A stretch of 64,000 bases of DNA, from NCBI RefSeq assembly GCF_004664715.2, contig NC_051070.1:68124700-68188699 (forward strand). The letters are read 5' to 3'. This stretch comes from Peromyscus leucopus (lineage: Eukaryota > Chordata > Mammalia > Rodentia > Cricetidae). A model generated the notes under the pieces. It worked only from the letters and a program-made list of their open reading frames with translations, was not told the origin of the DNA and searched no databases. A program made the translations under genes and the position numbers. This document shows positions 33,401 to 45,900 of this stretch, piece by piece (position 1 is the first letter of the stretch; every line of letters begins with the position of its first letter).

Positions 33401-36294
33401 TTGTGTGGGTGCTGTGAACTGTGCGCATGGGGAAGGCAGCGGTCAATGTCAGGTGTCTTCTTCAGGAGCTCACCTTGTTTTTGAGCCAGGGTCTGTCACT
33501 GAAGCTGGAGCTCACTGAATTAACTAGAGTGGAAGGCCGTGGAGTCCTAGGGATCCTCCTGTTCTGCCTTCCTTGACTGGGATCATAAGCTCTAACCACA
33601 TCTGACTTGTTTTTGTTTTTGTCTTAAATGTGGATGCTGGGGATCCAACTTGGTTCCTCATGCTTTTGGGGAAAGGGCTTTACCAACTGAACCATTTCCT
33701 CAACCCCTTTGAGAGCATCCTTGAGTTTATTTTTTTGATACTCTTTTTATTTTGGAGGTAGGTTCATTCTAGCCTTCAAACCAGATTGCTTCCCCCCCTC
33801 CCCCATCGAGATGGGATTTCTCGGTGTAATGGCCCTGACTGTCCTGGAACTTACTTTGTAGACCAGGCTGACCTGTCTTTGGAGTGCTGGGATTAAAGGC
33901 GTGTGCCACCGCCGCCCTGCTCCGATTGCCTTTTCAAAGACAGTAGCAGTCTACATTCTGAACCTTGTTATTTCCAGTGTGGTGTATTTGATTTATACCC
34001 CCACCACATTTATATCTGAAGCATGGCTTTCGGAGAACAGATCCTTAACCTAAATGACTGTTTCATGCTAGAAATGATCAAGGGCCATGGCAAGACAGGT
34101 TCCTGTAGGCAGGTCGATTTTTGTCACTCTCGGACCACAATGAGGCAACTGTCTTGATTCTTGACGGCATTGGGTGTGGGGAAGGAGGTGTTCAAAGAAA
34201 CAAAGAACAGAGGACAATAAGCTATAAAAGGGTCACGGTGTGAATTCAGTCAACTCTGGACATCCGGGAGCATAGTTGGGCCCTGTAAGTGGCAGGCTAC
34301 TCCACCCCTTTCCCCTTAGGTCCAGTCAGAGTGGGGTGTCATGGGGATGTTGCTCCTACTGCTGACCCTCCCTCCTGCAGTGCCCTTCTTCCTGACGTGG
34401 AGTGTGGTGAACTCCGTGCACTGGGTCAACGGCTCGACACAGGCTCTGCCGGCCACCACCATCCTGCTGCTCCTGACGGTCTGGCTGCTGGTGGGCTTCC
34501 CTCTCACCGTCATTGGAGGCATCTTCGGGAAGAACAACGCCAGTGCCTTTGATGCACCTTGTCGCACCAAGAATATCGCCCGGGAGATCCCACCCCAGCC
34601 CTGGTACAAGTCTACTGTCATCCACATGACCGTGGGTGGCTTCTTGCCTTTCAGGTATCCTCACTTCGTACCATGGCCGTCACTCCTGGGGGTTTTAGTT
34701 TGGTTTGGTTTTGGACATTAGAGGGGTTTGGTTTGTTTGTTTGTTTGTTTGTTTTGAGACAGTCTTATGAGGCTGGCTTGAAACGTACAGTTCTCCTGCC
34801 TTGGGTGCTTGGGTTATAGAAGTGTTACCACGCCATTGTGGGGTTTTGATTCAGCGTTCCCCCTCCGTGACGTCCTCAAAACCATAACCCAGTAACAGTC
34901 CCCAGTCCAGAGAGCTCATTCCATCAGCCTCCTGTTGCTGAACAGGAGGGCTTCAGCAGGTCAGAGGTGAGGGTTTCTCTTGTGACGCTCTCCTACTCAG
35001 CAAACAGAAAGAGTAATAAAATGAATGGGCTTCAAGCCCTGTGTCAGTGCCTGTGGGACCTGGTTTCTCTTTAGTGTTGACAGAGCTAAGGCCTGTTTGT
35101 TTACTGGTCAGTTTGCTACCACATTTTCAACAACACAGCAGAGAAAAAAGAGAGTACAGTATCTGCTTTTGTTCCTTTCTCTTGGGGCCTCATGCATTAT
35201 TTGGCAAGCACTCCACCACTGAGTGATATCCCAGCGCCCCCTTTAAAGATTGGATTTATTTATTTTAAGATTTATTTATTTATGCCGGGCGGTGGTGGCG
35301 CACGCCTTTAATCCCAGCACTCGGGAGGCAGAGCCAGGCGGATCTCTGTGAGTTCGAGGCCAGCCTGGGCTACCAAGTGAGTTCCAGGAAAGGCACAAAG
35401 CTACACAGGGAAACCCTGTCTCGAAAAAACCAAAAAAAAAAAAAAAAAGATTTATTTATTTAATGTACATTAGGGTTTTGCCTGCATATATGTCTGTATG
35501 AGGACGTCAGATCCCCTGGAACTGGAGTTAAAGACAGTTGTGAACTGCCATGTGGGTGCTGGGTGTTGAACCCCGGTCCTTTGGAAGAGCAGCCAGTGCT
35601 CTTAACCACTGAGCCATCTCTCCAGCCCCGCCCAGCCCTTTTTGTTATCTTTCATTTTGAGACTGTCTAAGTTTTCCAGGCTGGCCTTGAACTTGGCAAT
35701 CCTCCTGCCTCAGCCTCCCAAATAATAGTAGCGTAGTCATATGCCTGCCAGGGAAGATGTTCGTGAAATAAGAGCAACTAGTCAGGCAAAAGAACCCCCA
35801 GGCGGCTTCCTTTCCCTCCTCGACTGCACTAGGGAGGGTGTGGGTGAATTCGGAAGCGCTCTAGCGCTTTATCGCCCTGTCCTGTTTCTCCCGTCCACAG
35901 TGCCATCTCTGTGGAGCTGTACTACATCTTTGCCACGGTCTGGGGCCGAGAGCAGTACACTCTGTACGGCATCCTCTTCTTCGTCTTCGCCATCCTGCTG
36001 AGCGTGGGGGCTTGCATCTCCATCGCACTCACCTACTTCCAGCTGTCGGGGGAAGATTACCGCTGGTGGTGGCGGTCAGTGCTGAGCGTCGGCTCCACCG
36101 GGCTCTTCATCTTCCTCTACTCCGTCTTCTACTACGCCAGGCGCTCCAACATGTCCGGGGCGGTACAGACAGTCGAGTTCTTTGGCTACTCTTTACTGAC
36201 TGGTTACGTCTTCTTCCTCATGCTGGGCACCATCTCCTTTTTTTCCTCCTTAAAGTTCATCCGTTATATCTATGTTAACCTCAAGATGGACTGA
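30467..36294 (+). CDS. TM9SF1: Transmembrane 9 superfamily member 1
   Basis: A nonaspanin of endosome/Golgi membranes, linked to autophagy and to membrane trafficking. Five coding exons: 30467-30811, 31671-32292, 32552-32737, 34381-34654, 35901-36294, together 606 aa, the family length. A signal peptide (about 1-27, with the VLILLLG core) is followed by a lumenal domain starting [18 protein letters not shown]. The first membrane helix is at about 237-258 ([15 protein letters not shown]), and eight more fill the C-terminal half. The C terminus NLKMD carries the K-x-D/E COPI-type Golgi retention motif of the family. ATG choice: first Met after the acceptor, followed at once by the signal peptide. 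Upstream codons are open in this frame but lie across a splice acceptor. B1, B2 and nested SINEs fill introns 3 and 4. Confidence 0.97.
32835..33055 (-). repeat. B2 SINE in TM9SF1 intron
   Basis: Reverse copy with gatcccctggaactggagtt and ccgagccttctctccagtcc. Confidence 0.85.
33113..33270 (+). repeat. B1 SINE in TM9SF1 intron
   Basis: Forward copy from gccggggcggtggtggcgca to an A/C-rich tail. Confidence 0.85.
33640..33925 (-). repeat. SINE fragments in TM9SF1 intron
   Basis: 33800-33920 is a reverse B1 (atgggatttctcggtgtaat, gggattaaaggcgtgtgcca). 33640-33705 looks like reversed SINE debris (ggatccaacttggttcctca). Confidence 0.7.
35268..35632 (-). repeat. B2 SINE split by a B1
   Basis: A reverse B2 (35448-35632, ending gccatctctccagcccc) is interrupted in its tail by a forward B1 at 35283-35447. 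AGATTTATTTATTTA is present at 35268-35282 and 35448-35462, a 15-bp target duplication. Confidence 0.9.
35283..35447 (+). repeat. B1 SINE inserted into the B2
   Basis: Full-length, with the aggaaaggcacaaagctaca variant and an A-rich tail, bounded by the 15-bp duplication. Confidence 0.92.
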
Positions 36295-36441
36295 GTTCTG
36301 AGGGACGGAACCGTTGCGCCCTGCTTTCATCATGCCCCATTGATTCCACTCGATAGCTTCCGACTGAATTGTGTGATGGCCTTGTCGTCTTCCTAACCCC
36401 TTTGCTCCCTAGGACCTCCCTTCTTTAGAGAGGACCTGGAA

Positions 36442-36543
36442 ATTAAAAAATCTCTATGCTATAAGGAATATATATTTGGACTTTTTAAGTTGCCTTACGT
36501 TTTGGTCCTGATTTTTTTTTTCCTTTTTACAAATGAAAATAAA
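36442..36543 (+). terminator. TM9SF1: TM9SF1 poly(A) signals
   Basis: ATTAAA at 36442-36447 and AATAAA at 36538-36543, both within 250 nt of the stop codon. The gap to the IPO4 start is under 400 bp. Confidence 0.65.
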
Positions 36544-36839
36544 ATTTATTAAGAAAACGGATCCTGTGGTTGGAGGTTTTGGTCTAGTTACAGAATGCCC
36601 GGGGCCTGTTGTCAATGCCCAGGTCCTTTGAAAACCGAGTCCGCCGCTGCCGCCCAAACTCTGGACCCTTGGGAACTGTCGGCGCGGGGAACCCACGTCC
36701 CCGGGGCTCTGTTTCTGTGCCTTAGCCGGTGCTCAGCCTGATGGAAGCCCGGACTGACGCCAGCCTCCAGCAGGAATTTTTTTTAAGGGAAGCAAGCTGA
36801 ATGACCCAGGCGACAGGAGGGCCGCAGGATAACGCCCTT

Positions 36840-36925
36840 TCCGCCGGAAGTCGGTGTCCGAGTCTCCACGTGCCGTTCCTCCCCCCCTCCCCACCCGGGC
36901 CTGTAGCGGCGGCTCAGCTGCTGCC
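36840..36925 (+). promoter_or_regulatory. IPO4: IPO4 promoter-proximal region with an ETS-like site
   Basis: CCGGAAGT at 36844-36851 is a consensus ETS-factor site common in housekeeping promoters. It lies about 75 nt before the IPO4 ATG in GC-rich, TATA-less sequence. The role is inferred. Confidence 0.5.
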
Positions 36926-39900
36926 ATGGAGCCTGCGGATCTGGAACAGATCCTAAAGGAGCTGCTGCTGCCGGACACCGAGCGCATCCGCCGGGTACGG
37001 GCAAGCCGGGCCGGGCCGGGCCGTGGGGGAGAGGGGGAGCTGGGGGGAAAGCCCTGTCCTGACCCCCCAGCCTCCCCGCAGGCCACGGAGCAGCTCCAGA
37101 CCGCCCTTCGGGACCCTGCTGCCTTACCTGCTCTCTGCGACCTGTTGACTTCGGCCACCGACCCTCAGGCGAGTTCACCTGCCCCTCCTCGCCCGAAATC
37201 CTGAGAGTCCTCCGTGTGCCCCCCTCTCCGGTTCCGCCCCGCCCCCGCCCCCTGCGGTCTCTTCATCTTCCTGCCGTCTGCCATTCTGACCTGGCTTCCC
37301 TCTTCCTCGCCCCAGATCCGCCAGTTTGCAGCCGTCCTGACCCGCAGAAGACTGAACACCCGCTGGCGACGCTTGGCACCCGAGCAGCGGGAGAGGTGGG
37401 CTAGGTCTGGGGTGGGAGGGGCCAGGCCTAGTCAATTCTTGGACAGGCCCGGTACCAAGCGTTTGCCGCCTGTCTTCCAGCATCAAGACCCTGGTCCTGA
37501 CAGCCCTGCAGAAGGAGACTGAGTAAGTGCTTAGCGCCCTCTCTTGCGGGGTGTGTGTGGTGTGGTGTGATGTGTGTGGTGTGTGTGTGTCCTAACTGCC
37601 AAACCCAGAACCGGAAAATGAGACTGAAATCCAGCCTGTCCAGAGGGGCTGCACAGATCACAGTGCCCCCCTCCTTTAAGCTGTTGGCTTCTGGGGTCTG
37701 TCTTAGGAGAGACTCTGTGCTCGAAGGAGGATGCCTCTCTCCCCGGCACTCCTTGAGCCCGGGGTATTGTCCGCAGGGGAGGGTCATGAGGGTGGCGAAG
37801 GAAGGGATTATGGCTCCGTCTCCGCTCTGCAGGCATTATGTGAGTGTCAGCTTGGCCCAGCTCTCAGCCACCATTTTCCGAAAGGAAGGCCTGGAAGCCT
37901 GGCCTCAGTTCATGCACCTCCTTCAGCAAAGTACCCACAGTGCCAACAGCCCCGAGAAAGAGGTACCGGCCCACTGTTGGCAGCGGGGGGACTCAGGCGG
38001 GTCAGCCCGCGGAAGCTTTCTCCTCTCACCCCTTCCTCCCGGACAGGTGGGACTCTTGCTGCTGAGTGTGGTGGTGTCGACCCAACCCGAGGCGTTCTAC
38101 CCCCACCAGCGGGGGCTTCTGCAGCTTCTGGCCGACACTCTGGGTGAGACGGGCGCCCCCAGAGTCCTCTTCTACTCCCTGCGCACTCTGACCGCCTTGG
38201 CCCCCTACCTCAGGACTGATGACGTGGTAAGACACTGGCCGTCACACCTTAACCTCCGTCTCTGCCAGCTCTTTGTGTCCTTACGTTTCGAAGGTCTGGC
38301 CCAAGATGCTTTAGATTTTCACTCTGCCTTCCATTCTTCCTAACAGCTGGGGGGATACCGGGCCCGACTGGTGTGTCTGGGATCCTCTTCTTAGATTGCA
38401 TTGCCATGAGGAAGCTGCTAGTGTCTGGGGTCTGGGATTAGGCTGCATGTGCTGTCTGTGATTCAGTTCATCCTGTGTCCTCCAGCCCCTCGCACGGATG
38501 TTGGTGCCCAGACTCGTTACGGCAGTGAGGACTCTGATCCCCATAGATGAGGTGAGGACAGGTGGGAGGGATCTCCTTTTTGGGAGGAAAATGGAGCCCC
38601 GTCCAGTCTGGTACCCTATGGCTTACCTATCTATCAGGTAAAGGCCTGTGAGGCCCTCGAGGCCCTGGATGAACTGCTGGAGTTAGACCTGCCCATCATC
38701 ACTCCCCACCTCTCTGAGGTCCTCACATTCTGCCTGGAGGTGAGCCTGCCGTGGGTGCTGCCCCTGATCCTGCCTTGGCTGGAGTTTCCTTGCTCGGTCC
38801 TGATTTTTGCTAGTGTCTGTATAGGTGGCTAAAAACGTGGCCCTTGGCGATACAATTCGTGTGCGCATCCTCTGCTGCCTCACTTTCTTGGTCAAAGTCA
38901 AAAGTAAGGTAAGTACCTTCTGGGGTATGTTATCCCATCCCAGCATCTCCACTCTTAGTCGTACGCTTGGGGTCCTGTTCAAGCCCCGGTCCAGCCTTCT
39001 CCTGTTCCTGCCCAGGAGATGGGGACTGTCCTGCTGGACTCCTTGTGGTGGTTGGCAGGATGGAGTTTTTTCTCCTGAGCCCATTCTGAGGAGATGCTCA
39101 GGGACAGTCTCCTCCCCTCTTAGGCCTTACTGAAGAACCGCCTCCTGCCTCTCTTGCTGCAAGCCCTCTTCCCAATCATGGCTGCCGAGCCACCCCTAGG
39201 CCAGCTGGACCCTGAAGACCAAGATTCTGATGATGATGAGTTGGAGATCGGGCTGATGGGGGAGACCCCCAAGCACTTTGCTGTACAGGTATACCTTAGT
39301 CTCTCGGCCACTGGGACCATACCTCAGAGAAAGAACTCAAGGGGAGGGAGGGTTTCCGTTTACCGTGGTGGGAAAGGAATGGCCAGAGCGCGTGGTTCAA
39401 GTCCTGGCCACCAGGAAGCGAAGCAGAGCAGTCCACGTTACCGACGGGAAGCGGAGAAGGGAAATAGAAGAAGGAGCCAGGGCTCGGAAGATCCTGTAAG
39501 GACATGACCCCGGCTAAGCCCTACCTCCTACCTTTTGCTCCTCCTGGTGATGGCATTAGCTTGTTTATCCATCAAGTAATTAACTGGTCATTAGGTCAAG
39601 GCCTTCCTGATCTAATTGACTCTGAAAACACCATCACAATCTCCTAAGCATTTCTCGGTACAATGAAGCCGGTAATTAAAATAACCATCTCAGCCAGGTG
39701 AGGTGTGAGTGTACCCGCGACCTCAGCTCCCAGCACTGGGGAGGCTGAGGCAGGATCGTGAGCTTCAGGCCAGTCCGAGCCACCCTGTCGCCCACATAGA
39801 ACCGGTCATCACAGGTTCATGGGACAGGGCTTAAGTGACTATGGGAGGTTAGAGATGGAGTTAGAATCTCCCTGAACTTTTGCAGGTTGTGGACATGCTG

Positions 39901-42900
39901 GCGCTCCACCTTCCCCCTGAGAAGCTCTGTCCCCTTGTGGTAAGTGTGACTCTCCTGTTCTCACTATCCCTGGGTAGGTATAGTCCCCTAAAGCCAGGGA
40001 TAATTGGGTACAGATAGGTGTGACGGGCCCTGTTGGGAAAGTTGTGGGCAGGCTCTTGCTAGGCGTTCAGAAACATGCCATGTCCTCCCTAGATGCCCAT
40101 GCTGGAAGAAGCCCTACGGAGTGAGTTCCCATACCAGCGCAAAGCAGGCTTCCTGGTGCTGGCTGTCCTGTCTGATGGTGCTGGTGACCACATCAGGCAA
40201 AGGTATTCCATTCAGTTCCTGTCCCCGCATGAGGTGGGTCACATCCTGTGGCAGCCCCAGTACCCCTGTTTCAGCTTAGTTGGTTTGATATTTTGTTTGT
40301 TTATTTGAGACAGGGTCTCACTATATCGCCTTGGCTGGCCTGGAACTCAGAGATCCGCCTGCCTCTGCCTCCCACTGCTGGGATTAAAGGCGTGCGCCGC
40401 CACACCCAGCTTAACTGTTAATACTATTAGCTGGTCATGATATTTGCTGCCTTTCAAGAGTGTCCTGGTTTTGGAAGAGAAACGGCTTTCCCATTACAGA
40501 GACAAAGGATGGTTTTTACCGTCCGGCTCTGGAGAGTCCTGATCCTGCTCAGGAGGAATGGGGAGGATGGGTAGAGACCAGGGATCCCGTGTCCTGCCCC
40601 TCAGATTTGGCTCTTCTCCTCTGCCCGCTTCAGGCTGCTGTGCCCACTGCTGCAGATCGTGTGCAAGGGCCTGGGCGACCCCTCCCAGGTGGTTCGAAAT
40701 GCTGCTTTGTTCGCCCTGGGCCAGTTTTCAGAGAACTTACAGGTCAGCGAAGCTAAATGCAGACGGCTGCCGACGCCGCCGCCGCAGGAGGGAAGGCCCC
40801 ACCCCAAGGCTGGGGACCCTTGTCCCTTAAACTGCCACCTCTTGAAACATTCTTGCCACTGTTGGCACTCAGGGGGGTGTGCTCCGCGGGGGAGCCTAAC
40901 CGGGTCCCGCTCGTTTCTTCCCCAGCCCCACATCAGCAGCTATTCAGAGGAGGTCATGCCCCTGCTCCTGGCCTACCTGAAGTCAGTGCCTACCGGGAAC
41001 ACCCAGCACCTGGCCAAGGCCTGCTACGCCCTGGAGAACTTCGTGGAAAACCTGGGTAGTGATGGGAGTGGAGAATACAGGGGGGAGAGCAACCCGCACT
41101 GGCTGAAGGAGGCCGTGGGGTGGGGAGGGGCGAGGGGGCGTCCCAGGGACAGGTGAAGGGGGCTGCGGGGTGGGGAGGGGCGTGGGAGGGTCCCAGGGAC
41201 AGGTGAAGGAAGTGGGTTTTTCGAAAGGTCAGAGGCCTGGGCTGGTTGGTAAAGAAGACACTTTCGCACAGGGCCCAAAGTGCAGCCCTACATTCCCGAG
41301 CTTATGGAGTGTATGCTGCAGCCTCTGAGGACCCCCAGCAAGGCCCGGACCAGGGAGCTGGCTGTGAGCGCCATAGGGGCCATTGGTGAGCCAAGGGCCG
41401 GGGAGGTGAAGTGTGCTGCGGGGTCACCCAGAAAGTCCGTGTCCCCACCCCCTGCCTCCCGTTCCGTCCCGTCCTGCAGCCACAGCGGCCCAAGACTCCC
41501 TGCTGCCCTACTTCCCTACTATCATGGAGCTTCTCCGGGGCTTCCTGTTGACCGGCCACGAGGACCAGCAGCTCGTGCAGATCCAGAGCCTGGGTAAGGA
41601 GAGGCTTTCCGGCAGGGCTCTCTGCACCCGGGCAAGGCCAGCGTCCGCCTGTTGTTCCCCGGGGCCTCTCCCGGGGCAGATGGGTGTCTTCCTCTGACGA
41701 AGAGCTGTCCTTGTGCGTGTTGTACCCGGGAGCAGGGTGGTTTCGAGTGCCTCCTCCACTTACCGCCCTCGGCTCTCCAGTCGGTCTGCACCCCTCAGTG
41801 CTGGCTGAGCTCTTGCCCCCACAGAGACCCTGGGAGTGCTGGCCCGGGCCATGGGGGAGTCCATGAGGCCCCTGGCCGAAGAGTGCTGTCAGCTGGGGCT
41901 GGGGCTATGCAGCCACATAGATGACCCCGACTTACGGCGATGCACGTGAGTGGCCCTCCCTGGTGCCCCAGCCTCTCCCGCCCGCCCGCCCGCCCGGTCC
42001 TTTGATTCTGGACCACAGCCAGGGTTCCGGGGCTCTCCCATGTTGTCTGTCCGGAGCAGGCGGCACCATACCGGTTCTCTCTCGCTTCATCAGGTACAGC
42101 CTGTTTGCAGCCTTATCGGGGTTAATGGGCGAGGGCCTGGGACCCTACCTGCCACAAATTACCACGCTCATGCTGCTGTCACTGCGCTCCACCGAGGGCA
42201 TCGTGGTGAGCAGAGGCTGGGTGTTACTGGGCCGGTTAGACCAGGCTAGCCCTGTGGTGGGATTGGTCTCCCGGTCCCACCTGAGCCAAAGTCTCTGCTC
42301 TGCTTCCTTCCTGCAGCCTCAGTATGATGGAATCAGCTCCTTCCTTCTGTTTGATGATGAGAGCGAGGAGGAAGAAGATCTCATGGAGGAGGACATGGAG
42401 GAGGAGGAGGTGGAAGACGACTCTGAGATCTCGGGGTAAGGGGTGCTCTTCTACTTAAGACTGCAGACTTAGAAGCAGGTGGCACACGCCTTTAATCCCA
42501 GCACTCGGGAGGCAGAGCCAGGCGGATCTCTGTGAGTTCGAGGCCAGCCTGGTCTACAGAGTGAGATCCAGGACAGGCACCAAAACTACACAGGGAAACC
42601 CTGTCTCAAACCCCCGCTCCCCCCAAAAAAAGAGTATATAGACTTAGAACTGGGCAGTGGTGGCTCACACCTTTAATCCCAGCACTTGGGGGGCAGAGGT
42701 AGGTGGCTCTCTGAGTTTGAGGCCAGCCTGGTCGAGAAGAGCCAGGGATACACAGAGAAACCCTGTCTTGAAAAACCCAAAAGTACAAAATAAAAGGAAT
42801 GTCGACTTGGCTTCTGGACGTGGCCCCAGAGCAGGATCTGCTCCTGCCCTCACGGCACCGCCGCTCCCCCTCTCCCCCCAGGTACAGCGTGGAGAACGCC

Positions 42901-45900
42901 TTCTTCGACGAGAAAGAAGACACCTGCGCAGCCCTGGGGGAGATCTCTGTGAACACCAGGTGAGCACACCCCCCACTCCCCCCACCCCCCCCCCCACCCC
43001 CGGCCGCGCCGCTGGGGATCGTCCCCGGGCCCCTTTCCCACTCCGAGCGTCTCTCCACAGCGTGGCCTTCCTTCCATACATGGATAACATATTTGATGAG
43101 GTGTTCAAACTGTTGGAGGTGAGTCGGTGAGGGGGGTCCTTGACCTCCAGCGAGTGTCGTCCCAACCTCGCACGGGGCCCAGCCGCACACCGGCCCTTTT
43201 CGTTCCAGTGTCCCCATCTGAACGTGCGGAAAGCGGCCCACGAAGCCCTGGGACAGTTCTGCTGTGCCCTCCAGAAGGCCTGTCAGAGAAGCCCCTCCGA
43301 AGCCAGCAGTGCCGGTGAGGAGCCGTCAGCAGCAGGCTGGGCGCCCGGGGCCCCGGCAGGGCGTGACCACGCCTCTGGCCAATTGTGTCTCCAGCTCTGC
43401 GGTCCGCCTTGGCTCGGGTGATACCGTCCTACATGCAGGCCGTGAAGGTGGAGAGGGAGCGCCCGGTGGTGATGGCCGTGCTGGAGGCCCTGACCGGGGT
43501 GCTGCGCGCCTGCGGGAACCTGGCCCTGCAGCCTCCTGGACGCCTCAGTGAGCTCTGCACGATGCTCAAGACGGTGCTGCAGAAGAAGGTGAGCGGGGGA
43601 AGGGAGGCTGAGGGCACGCGAGGGTACCGGGCCCCGGAAGAGCCCGCCTCACCGCCGCCACCGTGGAAAGGAGACGGCAGGAGAGCCCCCCGACGGCTGA
43701 ATTATGTCTTCCACAGACAGCCTGTCAGGACACGGAGGAGGAGGAGGAGGATGAAGAAGGAGACCAGGTGAGAGCTACAGATGAAAGCCGTCTAGACCAT
43801 CGAGTGCCCGTCTAGACAGTGCCCTCAGCTTAGCCTGGATGGAGGGAGCCAGGGCGGCTAAGAAAAAGTCGGTGATGGCCGGAACGGGGCCGCCCTCATC
43901 CCAGTAAGCGGGTGGGGTATTCAAAGGAGAGTGGTGTGCACTGGGCGGTGCTGGGAGTGATAACGGAGGGCCCGGGCTCCTAAAAAGCCAGCCTGCAAAC
44001 GGGTGAGTCCGCGAAGCAAGGGCGCCCCGAGAACCACCCCCAGCAGCCAGTGGCAGATTGCGGGGTTGGGAGCTGCCCAGTCCTAGAGCTGGGCCCCGGC
44101 GCTGCAGCCCCTCCCCTGGCTCCACAGGCAGAGTATGACGCCATGTTACTAGAGCATGCTGGAGAGGCCATCCCCGCCCTGGCAGCCGCCGCCGGAGGAC
44201 AGGCCTTCGCGCCGTTCTTCGCCAGTTTCCTGCCGTTACTGCTGTCCAAGACGGTGAGTGCTCCGTCCCCCAGCCTCCCGTCCTGGTCCAGCCGCGCGCC
44301 CAGGGCCTGCAGCACCCTGCCCACCTCACCTCCATGGTAATCGGCACCCCTCAACCTCCCAACAGAAGCAGAGCTGTACGGTGGCGGAGAAGTCCTTTGC
44401 GGTGGGAACCCTGGCCGAGTCGATTCAGGGTCTGGGCGCCGCCTCAGCCCAGTTTGTGTCCCGGCTGTGCCCTGTGCTGCTGAACGCCGCCCGGGAAGCA
44501 GACCCCGAGGTGCGGAGCAACGCCATCTTCGGGCTGGGTGTACTTGCGGAGCATGGGGGCTGCCCTGCTCAGGAGTATCCGATGCCTGCAGGAGGGGAGG
44601 CGGGGTTGGCAGTGAGCCCAGGCACCGGGGGAGGTGCTACCGCAGGGGGACGTCTGCCAATGTGTGTGTTCCTTAACTGGGGGCCAGCCACTTCCCGAAG
44701 GTCCTGGGCCTCCTTTTGCCCCTGCTGGCGAGGGAGCGGCATGATCGCGTCCGCGACAACATCTGCGGGGCTCTTGCCCGTCTGCTGATGGCCAGTCCAG
44801 CGAGGAAAGCGGAACCCCAGGTGAAGGCAGGCTCGGGAGGCAGGGGTGGAGGCCAGGGGTGGAGGCCAAGGGTGGTGGCGGGACCGGGACACGTGGGCCT
44901 GAGACGTCTGTGTGTTCAGGTGCTGGCTACCCTGCTACATGCCCTGCCACTGAAGGAAGACATGGAGGAGTGGATCACCATAGGCCACCTCTTCAACTTC
45001 CTGCACCATAACAACCCTGACCAGGTACCCTGCTGCTGCTGCTGGAGCTTTACAAGGAGTGTTAGGTTCAGTCTAAGGGGGGCAGGAGCTGTCACCTGGA
45101 CTTGATGCTGGTGGATTTCAGGTGCTTTTTGTTGTTTTTGCTTGTTGGTGTGCTTTTTGTTTTTGTTTTTTCGAGACAGGGTTTCTCTGTGTAGCTCTGG
45201 CTCTCCTGGAACTCGCTCTGTAGCCCACGCTGGCCTTGAACTCACAGAGATCTGCCTGTCTCTGCCTCCTGAGTGCTGGGATTAAAGGCGTGCGCCACCT
45301 TTTCCTTTCCTGTATCCTCGTCCTGCCCCAGCTTGTCACAGCTAACGATGGCCTTGGGCCCTCAGTCTCTTCCCCTCTGTCCTCCAGCTCCCAAGCGCAG
45401 GGATCCCAGGCTGCACCACTGTTCTTAATTTCAGCAGTTCTAGGGATCAGATCCAGGGCCTCATGCACACCAGCTAAACACTTCTACCAGCTGAGCACCA
45501 TGCCAGCTTCGTTCTTCCTGTTTGTCCCCAGGGTTGGCAGGCAGTCTGGCAGTATGAGGAGGGGCAGCTGATCGGGGAGTATGTCCCCACTTCTCTTGGG
45601 CTAAGCCAGTCCTGACGTCCCTAGGCTGATTTCCTAGGTCAGGGCTAGGACAACAGTCACCACCCTGCCATGTACTGGAATCTGCTTCTGAAACGATTCT
45701 GCGTGTATCAACTACCCGCGTTTGGACACATGCTCCAGTATTTTTGGTTTTTCGAGACAGGGTTTCTCTGTGAAGCTTTTTAGCCTGTCCTGGACTAGCT
45801 CTGTAGCCCAGGCTGGCCTCGAACTCACAGAGATCCGCCTGCCTCTGCCTCCCGAGTGCTGGGGTAAAGGCGTGTGCCACCACCGCCGCCGCCCGGCCTG

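Noticed and set aside
42606..43241. 211-codon minus frame opposite IPO4 exons
   Set aside because: Antisense of IPO4 exons and B1 copies with C-rich tracts.
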